A stretch of 64,000 nt of DNA, taken from Thiobacillus denitrificans (GTDB taxonomy: Bacteria > Pseudomonadota > Gammaproteobacteria > Burkholderiales > Thiobacillaceae). The stretch lies in the NCBI GenBank assembly GCA_002343685.1, contig DDRS01000012.1, positions 1 through 64,000 of the forward strand, written 5' to 3'. A program made the position numbers and the translations under genes. Under the pieces are notes generated by a model. That model had not been told where the DNA came from. It was given only the letters and a program-made list of their open reading frames with translations, and ran no database searches. This document shows positions 38,575 through 46,998 of this stretch, in pieces. Position 1 is the first letter of the stretch, and each line of letters opens with the position of its first letter.

Positions 38575-40307
38575 GTTGATTCTCCTAATGGCTGTATGGT
38601 GGATGCGTCGATCTGGCCGCCAAACTGGTCGACCAGCTCGCGCACGAATGGGTCCGATTCGATGGCCGCCACGGCCTCGGCCTGGCGGGCTTCCTTGATG
38701 CGCGTACGCACCTGCTGCGGGGTCTGCTCGGCCGCGGCGCCGATCTCAAATGTGATCTGAAGCGCCGCGCCATATTTGTCTTTCAACGCCGAAACCAGCT
38801 TGTCCTGATAGGTGCGATCGAGCAGATGCTTATGCGACTCGCCCACGCGCAAGGTCACCGCATCGCCATGCTGCGCCACCAGTTCGCAGTGGTCGGCCAG
38901 CATCTTGGCCATGCCGCCCAGCCGCAGCTCGGCCACGACGGCGAGCCAGTCCCAGGCATCGCCCGGCCCGGGCTCACGGACCGTCAATACTGGCGCGGAT
39001 GGCACAGCCGGTTCAATCGGCGCAACAGTCGGTGCGGGCGCAGGGGGCGCGCTGGGCACGGCTTCCCGTCTGGCGGCGGGCATCGGCGGTTCGGCCCGCG
39101 TCGCAGACTCGGCACGTATAGCGGGCGCGACGCGCTCCGCCGCGGCCGTTCTCACCGGCGTCGATCCACGACGCACCTCGGCACGTGCGGAATCGCGTGA
39201 ACCCGGGGCAAAGGCCAGCATGCGCAGCAGCGTCATGCAGAACCCGGAAAACTCGTCCGGCGCATACGGCAGATCGCGTCGACCGTTCAACGCGATCTGG
39301 TAATACAGCTGCACGGTTTCGGCGTCCAGCTGTGAGGCGCACGCCTGCATGCGCTCGGCATCCAGACTGCTTTCCACCGTGCCCGGCGCGTGCAGCAGCA
39401 ACGCCAGTTGGGTCAACAGATTGCCGAGATCCTGCAAGGTAGCGTCGAAGGCGATCCCGCGCTCGGCCAGCTGCCGCGCCTGATCCAGCAGCGCATCGCC
39501 GTTGCGTGCCGCCAGGGCGTCCAGCAGGTCGAACAGATAATCGCGCCGCACCGTCCCCAGCATGGCTTCGACTGCCGCCGCCTCGACTGTGCCACCGCCG
39601 TAGGCGATCGCCTGGTCGGTGAGCGACAAGGCATCGCGCATGCTGCCGGCGGCGGCACGAGCCAGCAGGTTCAGCGCAGCCGGCTCACAGGCGACCTTTT
39701 CCTGTTCCAGTACCTCGCCCAGATGCTGCGCCACCAGCGCGGGCGGCATCGGCTTCAGATTGAACTGCAGGCAGCGGCTCAAAACCGTCACCGGAATCTT
39801 CTGCGGGTCGGTGGTGGCAAGGATGAACTTCACATGCGCAGGCGGCTCTTCCAGCGTCTTCAGCATGGAATTGAAGGCCGGCTTCGACAGCATGTGCACT
39901 TCGTCGATGATGTAGACCTTGTAGCGTCCCACCGTCGGCGCGTACTGCGCGTTGTCGAGCACCTCGCGCATGTTGTCGACGCCGGTGTTCGATGCCGCAT
40001 CGAGTTCCAGCAGATCGACGAAGCGTCCGGCATCGATCTGCGTACAGGCCGAGCACACGCCGCACGGCGTGGCCGTGACGCCCGTTTCGCAGTTGAGACA
40101 TTTGGCGAGGATGCGTGCCAGCGTGGTCTTGCCGACCCCGCGCGTGCCGGTCAGCAGGTAGGCATGATGCAGCCGGCCTTGCGTCAGCGCATTCGACAGG
40201 GCCTGCACGACGTGTTCCTGGCCCTTGAGGTCGGCAAACGCGCGCGGACGCCATTTGCGGGCCAGGGCCAAGGCTGGTTGGGAAGATTCGCCGAACAGGT
40301 CAGTCAT
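38571..40307 (-). CDS. dnaX: DNA polymerase III subunits tau/gamma
   Basis: Clamp-loader ATPase. 578 residues. Walker [19 protein letters not shown] is near residue 45, with a zinc-binding [19 protein letters not shown]. Walker [11 protein letters not shown] and SRC motif (LSRCLQF) follow. A Pro/Ala-rich linker spans ~375-460, then a C-terminal tau domain. I use ATG 40307 ([10 protein letters not shown]); the reading from 40352 adds 15 poorly matching residues. No A-rich slippery site for a gamma frameshift was seen. Confidence 0.95.
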   Translation of the reverse strand: MTDLFGESSQPALALARKWRPRAFADLKGQEHVVQALSNALTQGRLHHAYLLTGTRGVGKTTLARILAKCLNCETGVTATPCGVCSACTQIDAGRFVDLLELDAASNTGVDNMREVLDNAQYAPTVGRYKVYIIDEVHMLSKPAFNSMLKTLEEPPAHVKFILATTDPQKIPVTVLSRCLQFNLKPMPPALVAQHLGEVLEQEKVACEPAALNLLARAAAGSMRDALSLTDQAIAYGGGTVEAAAVEAMLGTVRRDYLFDLLDALAARNGDALLDQARQLAERGIAFDATLQDLGNLLTQLALLLHAPGTVESSLDAERMQACASQLDAETVQLYYQIALNGRRDLPYAPDEFSGFCMTLLRMLAFAPGSRDSARAEVRRGSTPVRTAAAERVAPAIRAESATRAEPPMPAARREAVPSAPPAPAPTVAPIEPAVPSAPVLTVREPGPGDAWDWLAVVAELRLGGMAKMLADHCELVAQHGDAVTLRVGESHKHLLDRTYQDKLVSALKDKYGAALQITFEIGAAAEQTPQQVRTRIKEARQAEAVAAIESDPFVRELVDQFGGQIDASTIQPLGEST

Positions 40308-40364
40308 TGTGCCGATTTTATCAGAGCGGCATCCCCCTGCCCGGCCGGGCAAATCTTTCAGTGC

Positions 40365-40898
40365 TTAAAACAGATAGGCAAAACGGATTTGCTGGAAATT
40401 GATGCCGTCATTGGGGGACTTGATGTCGGCATTGGAGAGATGCTGGAACCGGTATCCCAGATCGAACTGGCCCCTATTGCCGAACATCAGTCCCACGCCC
40501 AGATGATCGCCAAACTGGAAAGCGCTGCCCATGTCGCGGTCGGCATTGACATGCGTATCACTGAGGAAATGTATGCCGATGGCGCCCTCCAAATAGGGCC
40601 GCCAGCCGCTGTTCGCCTTGGACTGCAAGCGGAATACCGGAGCGAGGCCGATATCCCAGATGTTCTTGCCGCCCGTCGCGCTGCTGTGCCAGCGTCCTGC
40701 TGACGCTTCCCAGTAGCCCGTCAGGTACCAGTTTCCATCGGTGAACCACTGCCTGTCCCATGGATGGATCAGGCTGATCCGCCCCAGATTGGTCGAATCG
40801 TCGCCGTGACCGAACTCGACAGCCATTCCATCGGCCATCCCACTGGCGGGCGCCAGCCCCAAACCTGCCATCAGCAATAAAACGAGGTGTCTGTTCAT
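40365..40898 (-). CDS. PagL-like lipid A deacylase homologue lacking the catalytic Glu
   Basis: 177 residues: signal peptide to about residue 22 (LLLMAGLGLAPASGMA), then an eight-strand outer-membrane barrel ending in Phe. The FQHLSNADI motif supplies H153 and S155, as in the PagL Ser-His pair. PagL has a third residue, Glu, about 12 positions after the Ser; here the stretch is PNDGINF with no Glu. It may be impaired or use another acid. I start at ATG 40898, which puts the signal peptide at the N terminus. It lies between dnaX and the SRP RNA. Confidence 0.8.
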   Translation of the reverse strand: MNRHLVLLLMAGLGLAPASGMADGMAVEFGHGDDSTNLGRISLIHPWDRQWFTDGNWYLTGYWEASAGRWHSSATGGKNIWDIGLAPVFRLQSKANSGWRPYLEGAIGIHFLSDTHVNADRDMGSAFQFGDHLGVGLMFGNRGQFDLGYRFQHLSNADIKSPNDGINFQQIRFAYLF

Positions 40899-40941
40899 TC
40901 TGTCTGTATCCGGAACGAAAATAGGCACAAAGTAATGGGGT

Positions 40942-41036
40942 GGCGAGCCAGAACCCCGGCACTGGCATCGGTCGCTGTGGCTGCTTCCTTCCGGACCTGA
41001 CCCGATTCACAACTTAGCCATGCGGGGAGGCCCGCC
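40942..41036 (-). ncRNA. ffs: 4.5S signal recognition particle RNA
   Basis: The transcript has the invariant SRP loop core GGTCAGGTCCGGAAGGAAGC followed by AGCC. The 5' GGCGGGCC pairs with the 3' GGCTCGCC to close the long helix, about 95 nt in all. A -10 box TAAAAT (complement of 41043-41048) is placed 7 bases before the 5' end. It binds Ffh for co-translational membrane targeting. It lies upstream of pagL and dnaX on the same strand. Confidence 0.95.
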
Positions 41037-41061
41037 GCGTGCATTTTAACCCGAAGCGCGC

Positions 41062-42138
41062 CTATTCCTCATCCGCCGGCACGGTCAGGCGGCGTTTTTT
41101 CACGGCATCGGCCAGCATCCGCAGCAGCGGGACGGTATCGTCCCAGCCGATGCAGGCATCGGTGATCGACTTGGCGTATTCCAGCGGCTGACCGGCGACC
41201 AGATCCTGACGCCCCGCGTTCAAGTGGCTTTCGATCATCGCGCCGATGATGCGGGTGTCGCCGCCCGCCACCTGCGCCGCCACGTCGGCCCCGACGTCCA
41301 TCTGGCGCTGGAACTGCTTGCTCGAATTGGCGTGCGAGAAATCGATCATCAACTGCTGGCGCAAGCCCGCTGACGCCAGCTCACCGCACGCCAGATGGAC
41401 GCTGGCCGCATCGTAATTGGGCGTCTTGCCGCCGCGCAGGATCACGTGCGTATCCTCGTTGCCGGAGGTGCTGAACACGCCGACATGACCCGACTTGGTG
41501 ATGGAAATGAAATGGTGGCGCGCTGCCGCCGCCTTGATCGCATCGACCGCGATGCGCAGGCTGCCATCGGTGCCGTTCTTGAAACCGACCGGACACGACA
41601 GTCCGGACGCCAGTTGACGGTGCGACTGCGATTCAGTGGTGCGTGCGCCGATGGCCCCCCAGCTCACCAGATCGGCGATGTATTGCGGCGAAATCAGGTC
41701 GAGGAACTCGGTCGCGCACGGCAGGCCGATCTCGTTGACTTCCAGCAGTAGTTTGCGCGCCAGCCGCAGGCCTTCGTTGATGTCGAAACTCTCGTCCAGG
41801 TGAGGATCGTTGATCAGCCCCTTCCAGCCCACGGTGGTACGCGGCTTTTCGAAATACACGCGCATCACGATGATGAGCTCGTGCGCCAATTCGTCGGCCA
41901 GCGGCTTCAGCTTGCGCGCATAATCGAGCGCAGCGTCCGGATCATGGATGGAACAGGGGCCGACGACGATGAACATGCGGTCGTCCGCCCCGCGCAGCAC
42001 GTCGTGGATGGCGCTGCGCGCATGGGCCACGTGGGCCAGTACGGTTTCGTTGGCGCGCAGTTCGCGCATGACCTGCATCGGGGCGAGCAGTTCGCCGCTT
42101 TGCTCGATGCGGGTATCGTCGGTTCGGGTGGCAGACAT
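41062..42138 (-). CDS. 3-deoxy-7-phosphoheptulonate (DAHP) synthase, class I
   Basis: First enzyme of the shikimate pathway, joining PEP and erythrose-4-P. 358 residues of the AroG/F/H type: VVGPCSIHDPDAALDYA near residue 55, PRTTVGWKGLINDP near 98, ARTTESQSHR near 166 and PVGFKNGTDG near 185. Start ATG 42138 rather than the in-frame 42183, which lies in the leader. The Phe/Tyr leader at 42232-42300 suggests an isozyme controlled by Phe and/or Tyr supply. Confidence 0.95.
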   Translation of the reverse strand: MSATRTDDTRIEQSGELLAPMQVMRELRANETVLAHVAHARSAIHDVLRGADDRMFIVVGPCSIHDPDAALDYARKLKPLADELAHELIIVMRVYFEKPRTTVGWKGLINDPHLDESFDINEGLRLARKLLLEVNEIGLPCATEFLDLISPQYIADLVSWGAIGARTTESQSHRQLASGLSCPVGFKNGTDGSLRIAVDAIKAAAARHHFISITKSGHVGVFSTSGNEDTHVILRGGKTPNYDAASVHLACGELASAGLRQQLMIDFSHANSSKQFQRQMDVGADVAAQVAGGDTRIIGAMIESHLNAGRQDLVAGQPLEYAKSITDACIGWDDTVPLLRMLADAVKKRRLTVPADEE

Positions 42139-42180
42139 GTTCAGGCTCCGGTTGGTGTGCTTCGATCGCGGCGGCTTAAA

Positions 42181-42208
42181 CAAAAAAACCGCCAGCGGGC
42201 TGGCGGTT
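42181..42208 (-). terminator. Attenuator terminator hairpin of the DAHP synthase leader
   Basis: On the minus strand AACCGCCAG-CCCG-CTGGCGGTT forms a 9-bp stem followed by a run of seven T (A tract at 42182-42188). It sits between the leader peptide stop and the structural gene start, so it must be conditional. Confidence 0.85.
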
Positions 42209-42253
42209 TCGTCAAGGCGTTGCTGCTCGTCTCAGCGCCTCCCGACCGCCTGC
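42208..42253 (-). promoter_or_regulatory. Antiterminator region of the Phe/Tyr attenuator
   Basis: The transcript segment from 42253 to 42245 (GCAGGCGGT, inside leader codons Gln-Ala-Val) is complementary, bar one A-A mismatch, to ACCGCCAGC, the 5' arm of the terminator. A ribosome stalled on the Phe codons at 42282-42274 would leave it free to pair and block termination. A ribosome reaching the stop at 42234 would cover it. Confidence 0.65.
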
Positions 42254-42300
42254 GGCGTGGGATAAAAGCGGCTAAAAAAGAACTTTGCGGCACAATTCAT
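42232..42300 (-). CDS. Phe/Tyr-rich leader peptide of DAHP synthase
   Basis: A 22-codon reading frame, ATG 42300 to TGA 42232. It encodes three consecutive Phe, then Ser-Arg-Phe-Tyr (FFFSRFY at residues 7-13): four Phe and one Tyr in 22. It ends 24 bases before the terminator hairpin. The codon content and geometry are those of pheL/pheM-type attenuator peptides. No strong Shine-Dalgarno is visible. Confidence 0.75.
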   Translation of the reverse strand: MNCAAKFFFSRFYPTPQAVGRR

Positions 42301-42307
42301 GCATGGG

Positions 42308-42337
42308 AGTCTACCAAAATCAGGCGGAGTCCGCCAA
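42308..42337 (-). promoter_or_regulatory. Possible promoter of the DAHP synthase leader
   Basis: On the minus strand TTGGCG (complement of 42332-42337) and TAGACT (complement of 42308-42313) are 18 bases apart. The predicted start would be very close to the leader ATG, which is uncomfortable; the real promoter may lie further up. Confidence 0.25.
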
Positions 42338-42436
42338 GTGCCTTCCAGCCCGGCCGGGGGTCGTCCTGAGCTGGACAGCACGACCGGGCCGTTGTATTGA
42401 GCAGGTGGGGAAAAATCAAGGGAAAGTGTGGAAACG

Positions 42437-45400
42437 ATGGCTAACGCGACAGATAACCAACATACCGGCCAGGAATTGCGGCGCGACCGGCGCTTCCAGG
42501 TTTCACAGGCCGCCATTATCACGCAACCGGGATACACGGAAATCGCCTGCGAGATTCGCGATTTCTGCCAGGGCGGCCTGTTTCTCAAGTTCACCAACCC
42601 GGAAGCGGCGATCACCGCGCTGGCCAAGCGCGCCGATGCTGCGGTGGAAATCGTCTTCACCCCGGCATCGATCAACACCACCCAGACCTTCCGGGTACCT
42701 GCGCAGCTCAAGCGCCTGAGCCCACTCGGGGTCGGGGTCGCGTTTGCCCGGCAACCCGTCGATGCGCTGCGTGCGCTGCAGAGGCTGCGCATGGCGGGAC
42801 ACCGGCAAAAACTGGCTGCCCTGCCGACCTCCGCTGCGCATCCCCACCTACGCGAAGCCAGTACCACCCTGCTGAGCGAGACCCTGTTCCAGGTGCACGA
42901 CCAGATCATGCGTGTACTGGGCGACAAACTGAGCGCCGCAGCCGTGCAGGCATCCGGCATTGCCGAACACAGCGGCCTACTGAGCGCCGTGCATGAATTC
43001 GCCAATCACGGGCCGGCCGTACAGACCCGCTTTGTGCAAGGCGTGCTCGATGCGCTCAAACAGGCGCGGCCGGTCCAGACCCAGGCCACCCGCGACACGA
43101 CGGACGGCGGATTGGCGCTGGTCGACGAACTGGATTTCGAAGACTGGCTTGCCACTTCGAGTGAGGCCAACAAGCTGGAAGAACAATTCCGCGAACAGCT
43201 TTCGGACATCGAGCCCCGCATCGGCCAACTGTTCGGTTTCGCCTGCGACCACAACAACAACCCCTTCGGTCCGGCGGTCATCGGCCATGCCTATCGTGGC
43301 GCATTGCAGGTCGTGCCAGTGCTGGCCAAGGCGCGCCAGGTCGCCTACGTCACACTGCGCGATGTGCTGACCGAACTGCTGGCGCCGTTGTACGCCGAAC
43401 TGCTGGCCCTGTTGCCCGTTTCGCAGGCCGAGGTCGAGCGCCATAAACCTGCCGTGTCGCCACAGCATGCCGCCGCCCCGGCCGGCGACGACGCATCGCC
43501 CCCGGCGCAGCCTGAGGGCCTGGCATCGTCGCCTCCGCCCCAGCCGCGCGGCACCCTCAACCGCCTGGCCGGCTCGCTGCTGGACTTTTTCCGCGGCCAG
43601 CCGCCTGCACCTGGCGCCGCACTCCCTACGGGCACCCCCGCCGCAGGCGGCGCCATGCCGGGTTATGCCCCGCAACCCCAGGGAATGCCGGCTGCTGCTG
43701 GCGCTGGCGGCGGCGCTGCCGGCCAGGCCATGATGCCCGGCACACCCGGCATCGCCCATTCCCCGGTGCTGCAGCGTCTGGCCGCCGCCGGTGCCCTGCC
43801 GCCGGCCGTCACCCATGAAATGCAGCGTTCGGTCGACATGTTCGGCGCACTGTTCGACACCATGCATGCCGAGAAATCGGTCAGCGAAGGCATGCGGCCG
43901 TTTTTCCAGCAACTGGAAACCAGCCTCATCAAGCTGGCGATGGCCGATCCGGAATTCCTCGCCTCACCTGCCCACCCCGCACACAAGGTACTGAACACCC
44001 TCGACCGCATCAGCATGGTGGCCGGCGACGACGGCAAGATCACGGATGCGCGCCTGTTACGGCTGATGAGCCGCTGGACCGATCGCATCAACGCCGAGGC
44101 CGACAAGAATCCGGGGGTTTTCGAAGAAGCGCGCACCCAGCTGGAACGCGTGGTGAAGCCGCTGCTGCATGAGCGCGCCGCGCGCGTGTTCCGCCTGCAG
44201 GAAATGTGCGAGGGCCGGCAGCGCGCCGAGGTCGTCAAGCAACGCATCCTGCGCGATCTGCTGAAGCGGCTGGAGAACGAGCGGGCGGTACCGAATGCCG
44301 TCATCGAACTGCTGAACGGCGGCTGGCGCAATGTGCTGCTGATCGCCGAGATGCGCCACGGCGTCGACAGCGACGAAGCACGCGAGGCCTGGCAAGTGTT
44401 GCAGCAGTTGTGCACCTGGCTGGATACGGACCAGACCGAGCCGCCCACGACCGCCCAGATCCAGGCCCTGCTGCAGCAAATCGACCAGGCCCTGACCCAG
44501 GTATGCGCCGACAAATTCGCGCAGGATCGCATCGTCGACCAGCTGGCCACCGCCCTGTTCGACGAAGGCAAATCGCAGCATCAGCGCACCTCGGTCGCCG
44601 CCCGCCTTGACGACGCGGCCAGCGAGCCGCTCTCCGAGGCGCAGGACAACCTGGCCGAACGCCTGCGCGTCGGCGACTGGTTGCAGTTCAAGTCGCTCGA
44701 CGCCCCGCTCAACCTGATCTGGATCGGCGACCAGCCGCCGGTGTACGTCTTCGCCAATTACCGCGGCATCAAGAAGCTCGACCTCAAGCGCCAGGACCTG
44801 CTGCAGTCTCTGGAAGACGGCGAAGCGCAGTGGACCGAGGACCTGGAGCTGCCGCTGATGGATCGTTCCTACAGCGCGATGATCCAGAAAATGCAGCGCG
44901 ACCTGCTGTGGCAGGCGTCCCACGATCCCGCCACCGGACTCGCCAATCGCAAGAGCTTCTTCCGCTCCATCCGCCGCAACTGGCTGCGCAGCCAGGCGGC
45001 CGACAGCGGCTACGCCATCGGCGTGATCCAGTTCGACATCAGCAAGCCCACGGGCGAAACCGCCGGCGTCGAGATCCGCACGCCCATCCTGCGCGATTAC
45101 GCCCGGATCATGCCCACATTGTTGCCGCCCAATGCACTGCTTGCACGCTCCGGCGAATCCGGCATCGCATTCTGGATCGAGGCAGCCGGCCAGGCTTCGG
45201 CCCAGGCGCAAACCGAAGCCCTGTTGCACGCCCTGACCGCCCATCCCCAGGAAATCAACGGCACCCGCTACCGCGTGCAGCCTGCGGCCGGCCTGGCCTG
45301 GGCGCGCGACTGCATTACCCCCGAGGTCTACTACGACAACGCCAATGCCGCCTGCGCGCGCGCGCGCGAGTCGGGCATGTCCGTCGTCCAATACGACAGC

Positions 45401-46180
45401 GAAGCCGACGAGAGCGGCGTGCTGGCGCTGGCCGAGTGGGCCCATGAGCTGACCGCCATCCTCGCCAACAACCAGCTCAGTCTCAACTGCCAGCCGGTAG
45501 CCGCCGCGGCCGACGCCGCGCGAACCCCGCTGTATTACGAAGTCCTGCTGCATCCCACCGCGGAAGGCGAACGCAACATCGCCACGCGCGACCTGATTGC
45601 CGTGGCCGAGCGCCTGCAACGCATCACCGAAATCGACCGCTGGGTGGTGCGTCACGTCCTGCAATGGATGCGTGCGCACAGCGACACGCTCGCCCGGATC
45701 GGCGGCCTGTCGATCAACCTGTCCGGACAATCGGTCACCAATCCGCTGTTCCTGAAATACCTGCAGGCCGAACTGACGCGCGGCGACCTCCCCGGCGACA
45801 AGCTCATCTTCGAGATCAGCGAAGCCGACGCCGTCGAGGGCCACGCCCAGACCCAATTGTTCATGCGCCAGTTGCAGCGCCACGGCTGCCGCTTCACCCT
45901 CGACGAGTTTGGCGCCGGCAACAGCTCCTACACCAGCCTGAAGAGCATGAAGCTGGATTACCTGAAGATCGACCGTGCGCTGGTGCGCGAAATCGGCACC
46001 AGCATGATCGACGAGGCCCTGGTGCGCTCCATCCTGGAAACCGGCAGTTTCCTTGAGATCAAGACGGTGGCGGGATTTGTCGAGAACGAGGAGGCGTTGG
46101 CCAAGCTGGCTGAGATGGGCGTGGATTGCGTGCAGGGGTATTTGATTGGGGAGCCGAGGCCGCTGGAGAGTCTGGCGTAA
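42437..46180 (+). CDS. PilZ-DUF1631-GGDEF-EAL protein with degenerate catalytic motifs
   Basis: 1247 residues. An N-terminal PilZ domain has RRDRR near residue 15 and DFCQGG near 40 (RxxxR and D/NxSxxG with Ser replaced by Cys). A DUF1631 region spans ~120-740, with a Pro/Ala/Gly-rich linker near 340-430. A GGDEF fold at ~815-960 has RSGESGIAF where GGDEF should be, so it is probably not a cyclase. An EAL domain at ~985-1240 has EVL for EAL, INLSGQS, FEISEAD, DEFGAG for DDFG, YLKIDR, and AGFVEN for AEGVE. Metal and catalytic positions are partly changed, so it could be a binder or a weak phosphodiesterase. GTG 42428 is an alternative start. Confidence 0.88.
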   Translation: MANATDNQHTGQELRRDRRFQVSQAAIITQPGYTEIACEIRDFCQGGLFLKFTNPEAAITALAKRADAAVEIVFTPASINTTQTFRVPAQLKRLSPLGVGVAFARQPVDALRALQRLRMAGHRQKLAALPTSAAHPHLREASTTLLSETLFQVHDQIMRVLGDKLSAAAVQASGIAEHSGLLSAVHEFANHGPAVQTRFVQGVLDALKQARPVQTQATRDTTDGGLALVDELDFEDWLATSSEANKLEEQFREQLSDIEPRIGQLFGFACDHNNNPFGPAVIGHAYRGALQVVPVLAKARQVAYVTLRDVLTELLAPLYAELLALLPVSQAEVERHKPAVSPQHAAAPAGDDASPPAQPEGLASSPPPQPRGTLNRLAGSLLDFFRGQPPAPGAALPTGTPAAGGAMPGYAPQPQGMPAAAGAGGGAAGQAMMPGTPGIAHSPVLQRLAAAGALPPAVTHEMQRSVDMFGALFDTMHAEKSVSEGMRPFFQQLETSLIKLAMADPEFLASPAHPAHKVLNTLDRISMVAGDDGKITDARLLRLMSRWTDRINAEADKNPGVFEEARTQLERVVKPLLHERAARVFRLQEMCEGRQRAEVVKQRILRDLLKRLENERAVPNAVIELLNGGWRNVLLIAEMRHGVDSDEAREAWQVLQQLCTWLDTDQTEPPTTAQIQALLQQIDQALTQVCADKFAQDRIVDQLATALFDEGKSQHQRTSVAARLDDAASEPLSEAQDNLAERLRVGDWLQFKSLDAPLNLIWIGDQPPVYVFANYRGIKKLDLKRQDLLQSLEDGEAQWTEDLELPLMDRSYSAMIQKMQRDLLWQASHDPATGLANRKSFFRSIRRNWLRSQAADSGYAIGVIQFDISKPTGETAGVEIRTPILRDYARIMPTLLPPNALLARSGESGIAFWIEAAGQASAQAQTEALLHALTAHPQEINGTRYRVQPAAGLAWARDCITPEVYYDNANAACARARESGMSVVQYDSEADESGVLALAEWAHELTAILANNQLSLNCQPVAAAADAARTPLYYEVLLHPTAEGERNIATRDLIAVAERLQRITEIDRWVVRHVLQWMRAHSDTLARIGGLSINLSGQSVTNPLFLKYLQAELTRGDLPGDKLIFEISEADAVEGHAQTQLFMRQLQRHGCRFTLDEFGAGNSSYTSLKSMKLDYLKIDRALVREIGTSMIDEALVRSILETGSFLEIKTVAGFVENEEALAKLAEMGVDCVQGYLIGEPRPLESLA

Positions 46181-46195
46181 CGCCACTCCTCAGCT

Positions 46196-46276
46196 CCGTT
46201 CGCGCTGAGCCGTGAGCGTATCTGCAATCGAAGCGCGTTGGCCCCCGCACCGTTCGCCCTGAGCCTGTCGAAGGGC
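46196..46276. repeat. Direct copies of a CCGTTCGC(C/G)CTGAGCC intergenic repeat
   Basis: A degenerate copy at 46196-46211 and a fuller copy at 46250-46276, extended by TGTCGAAGGGC. The fuller form (CTTCGACAGGCTCAGGGCGAA on the other strand) is a repeat I know from many proteobacterial genomes, usually in multiple copies; only these two are in this window. Confidence 0.6.
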
Positions 46277-46343
46277 TGGTCGTTGTAGTTGAGAACTTCG
46301 CAGAACCACTGACCGTTGGCCGGGGGTAGCCCGGCAGCTAGTC

Positions 46344-46369
46344 ACTTTTCTTGTCTCGCCAAGAAAAGT
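46344..46369. repeat. 10-bp perfect inverted repeat ACTTTTCTTG/CAAGAAAAGT
   Basis: Arms at 46344-46353 and 46360-46369 with a 6-base loop TCTCGC. It lies 164 bases after the PilZ-EAL gene and could end transcription from either side, though no clear T tract follows. Confidence 0.6.
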
Positions 46370-46610
46370 AACCAAAAGAAGGCGACCCCGACATCCCCGA
46401 ATTCCCGAAAATCGAGCCCACCGGACGGGCGGCGAAGAACTCGCCCCGCCTTGCTGTTTTTGATTTGGTTTTTTGTGGGCGGGGCTCAAACACCTTCGCC
46501 GCTGATCCGCCCGGCAGGCTCGATTTCCGGCGGGGCTGTGAGGGGAGGAAAGTCAGAACCAGGACGGTGATGATTGGATGGCTTGAGCGTTTGTGTTGGG
46601 ACGCACATCC

Positions 46611-46640
46611 GGCGCAATGCCCTTCGGTTATTGCGCCCTA
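46611..46640 (+). repeat. Hairpin repeat, left copy of an inverted pair
   Basis: GGCGCAAT ... ATTGCGCC ends form an 8-bp stem around an 11-base loop. It is an inverted copy of 46999-47028 (28 of 30 positions agree when one is reverse-complemented). The left copy ends 6 bases from the stop of the small gene at 46647. Confidence 0.8.
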
Positions 46641-46646
46641 CTCGGG

Positions 46647-46952
46647 CTAACGAGGTAAGCCAAGGCCATCTTCTTTAAGCATCTTTGCGTGTTCAATCTC
46701 CCAGAGCTCATCTAGGCGCCTAGAAAACGCATTGGGCTTGGCAGCTTTTTCTCCCTCTAACATGGCCAACACCACCTCATCGCTTTGCGGTTCTAGAAGG
46801 ATTCTTTCTTTAACCCTTCTGTTGATTTCAGCGTAAAACTCACGCTGTATTTGCTTATGAACCACCCACTTTAGAAAGCGTTTTCTGGAATAGTGATACA
46901 GAAAGCCAAGCAGCGCCAAAGAGATGGAAACAGCAAGCACCATAGGCAACAT
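46647..46952 (-). CDS. Small single-pass membrane protein of unknown function
   Basis: 101 residues. One hydrophobic N-terminal segment (LAVSISLALLGFLYHY), then a basic turn (SRKRFLKWVVHKQ) and a charged helical cytoplasmic tail. The ribosome site AAGGAA precedes ATG 46952 by 5 bases; ATG 46943 is an alternative. Base composition is visibly more AT-rich than its neighbours, and it is bracketed by the inverted hairpin repeats, so it may have arrived as a unit. I do not recognise a family. Confidence 0.65.
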   Translation of the reverse strand: MLPMVLAVSISLALLGFLYHYSRKRFLKWVVHKQIQREFYAEINRRVKERILLEPQSDEVVLAMLEGEKAAKPNAFSRRLDELWEIEHAKMLKEDGLGLPR

Positions 46953-46998
46953 AGTGTTCCTTCTTGTCTCAAAATCTAACGGGCTCGTGCAGCTCTCG

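Larger units (their letters stand above)
46181..46646. other. Repeat-rich noncoding region
   Basis: 466 bases with no convincing gene; the short frames present have no ribosome site or recognisable protein. It holds two copies of a CCGTTCGC-CTGAGCC element, a 10-bp perfect hairpin, the segment after it beginning AACCAAAAGAAGGCGACCCC, and one arm of the inverted pair around the small gene at 46647-46952. Sequences of this type recur between genes in many beta- and gammaproteobacteria; their role is unknown to me. Confidence 0.6.

Noticed and set aside
38571..40307. Programmed frameshift in dnaX giving gamma
   Set aside because: No A-rich slippery heptamer with a following stem was visible in the linker region, so only tau is supported.
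46316..46650. Short plus-strand frames in the repeat region
   Set aside because: They consist of repeat sequence, lack ribosome sites and have no protein-like composition.
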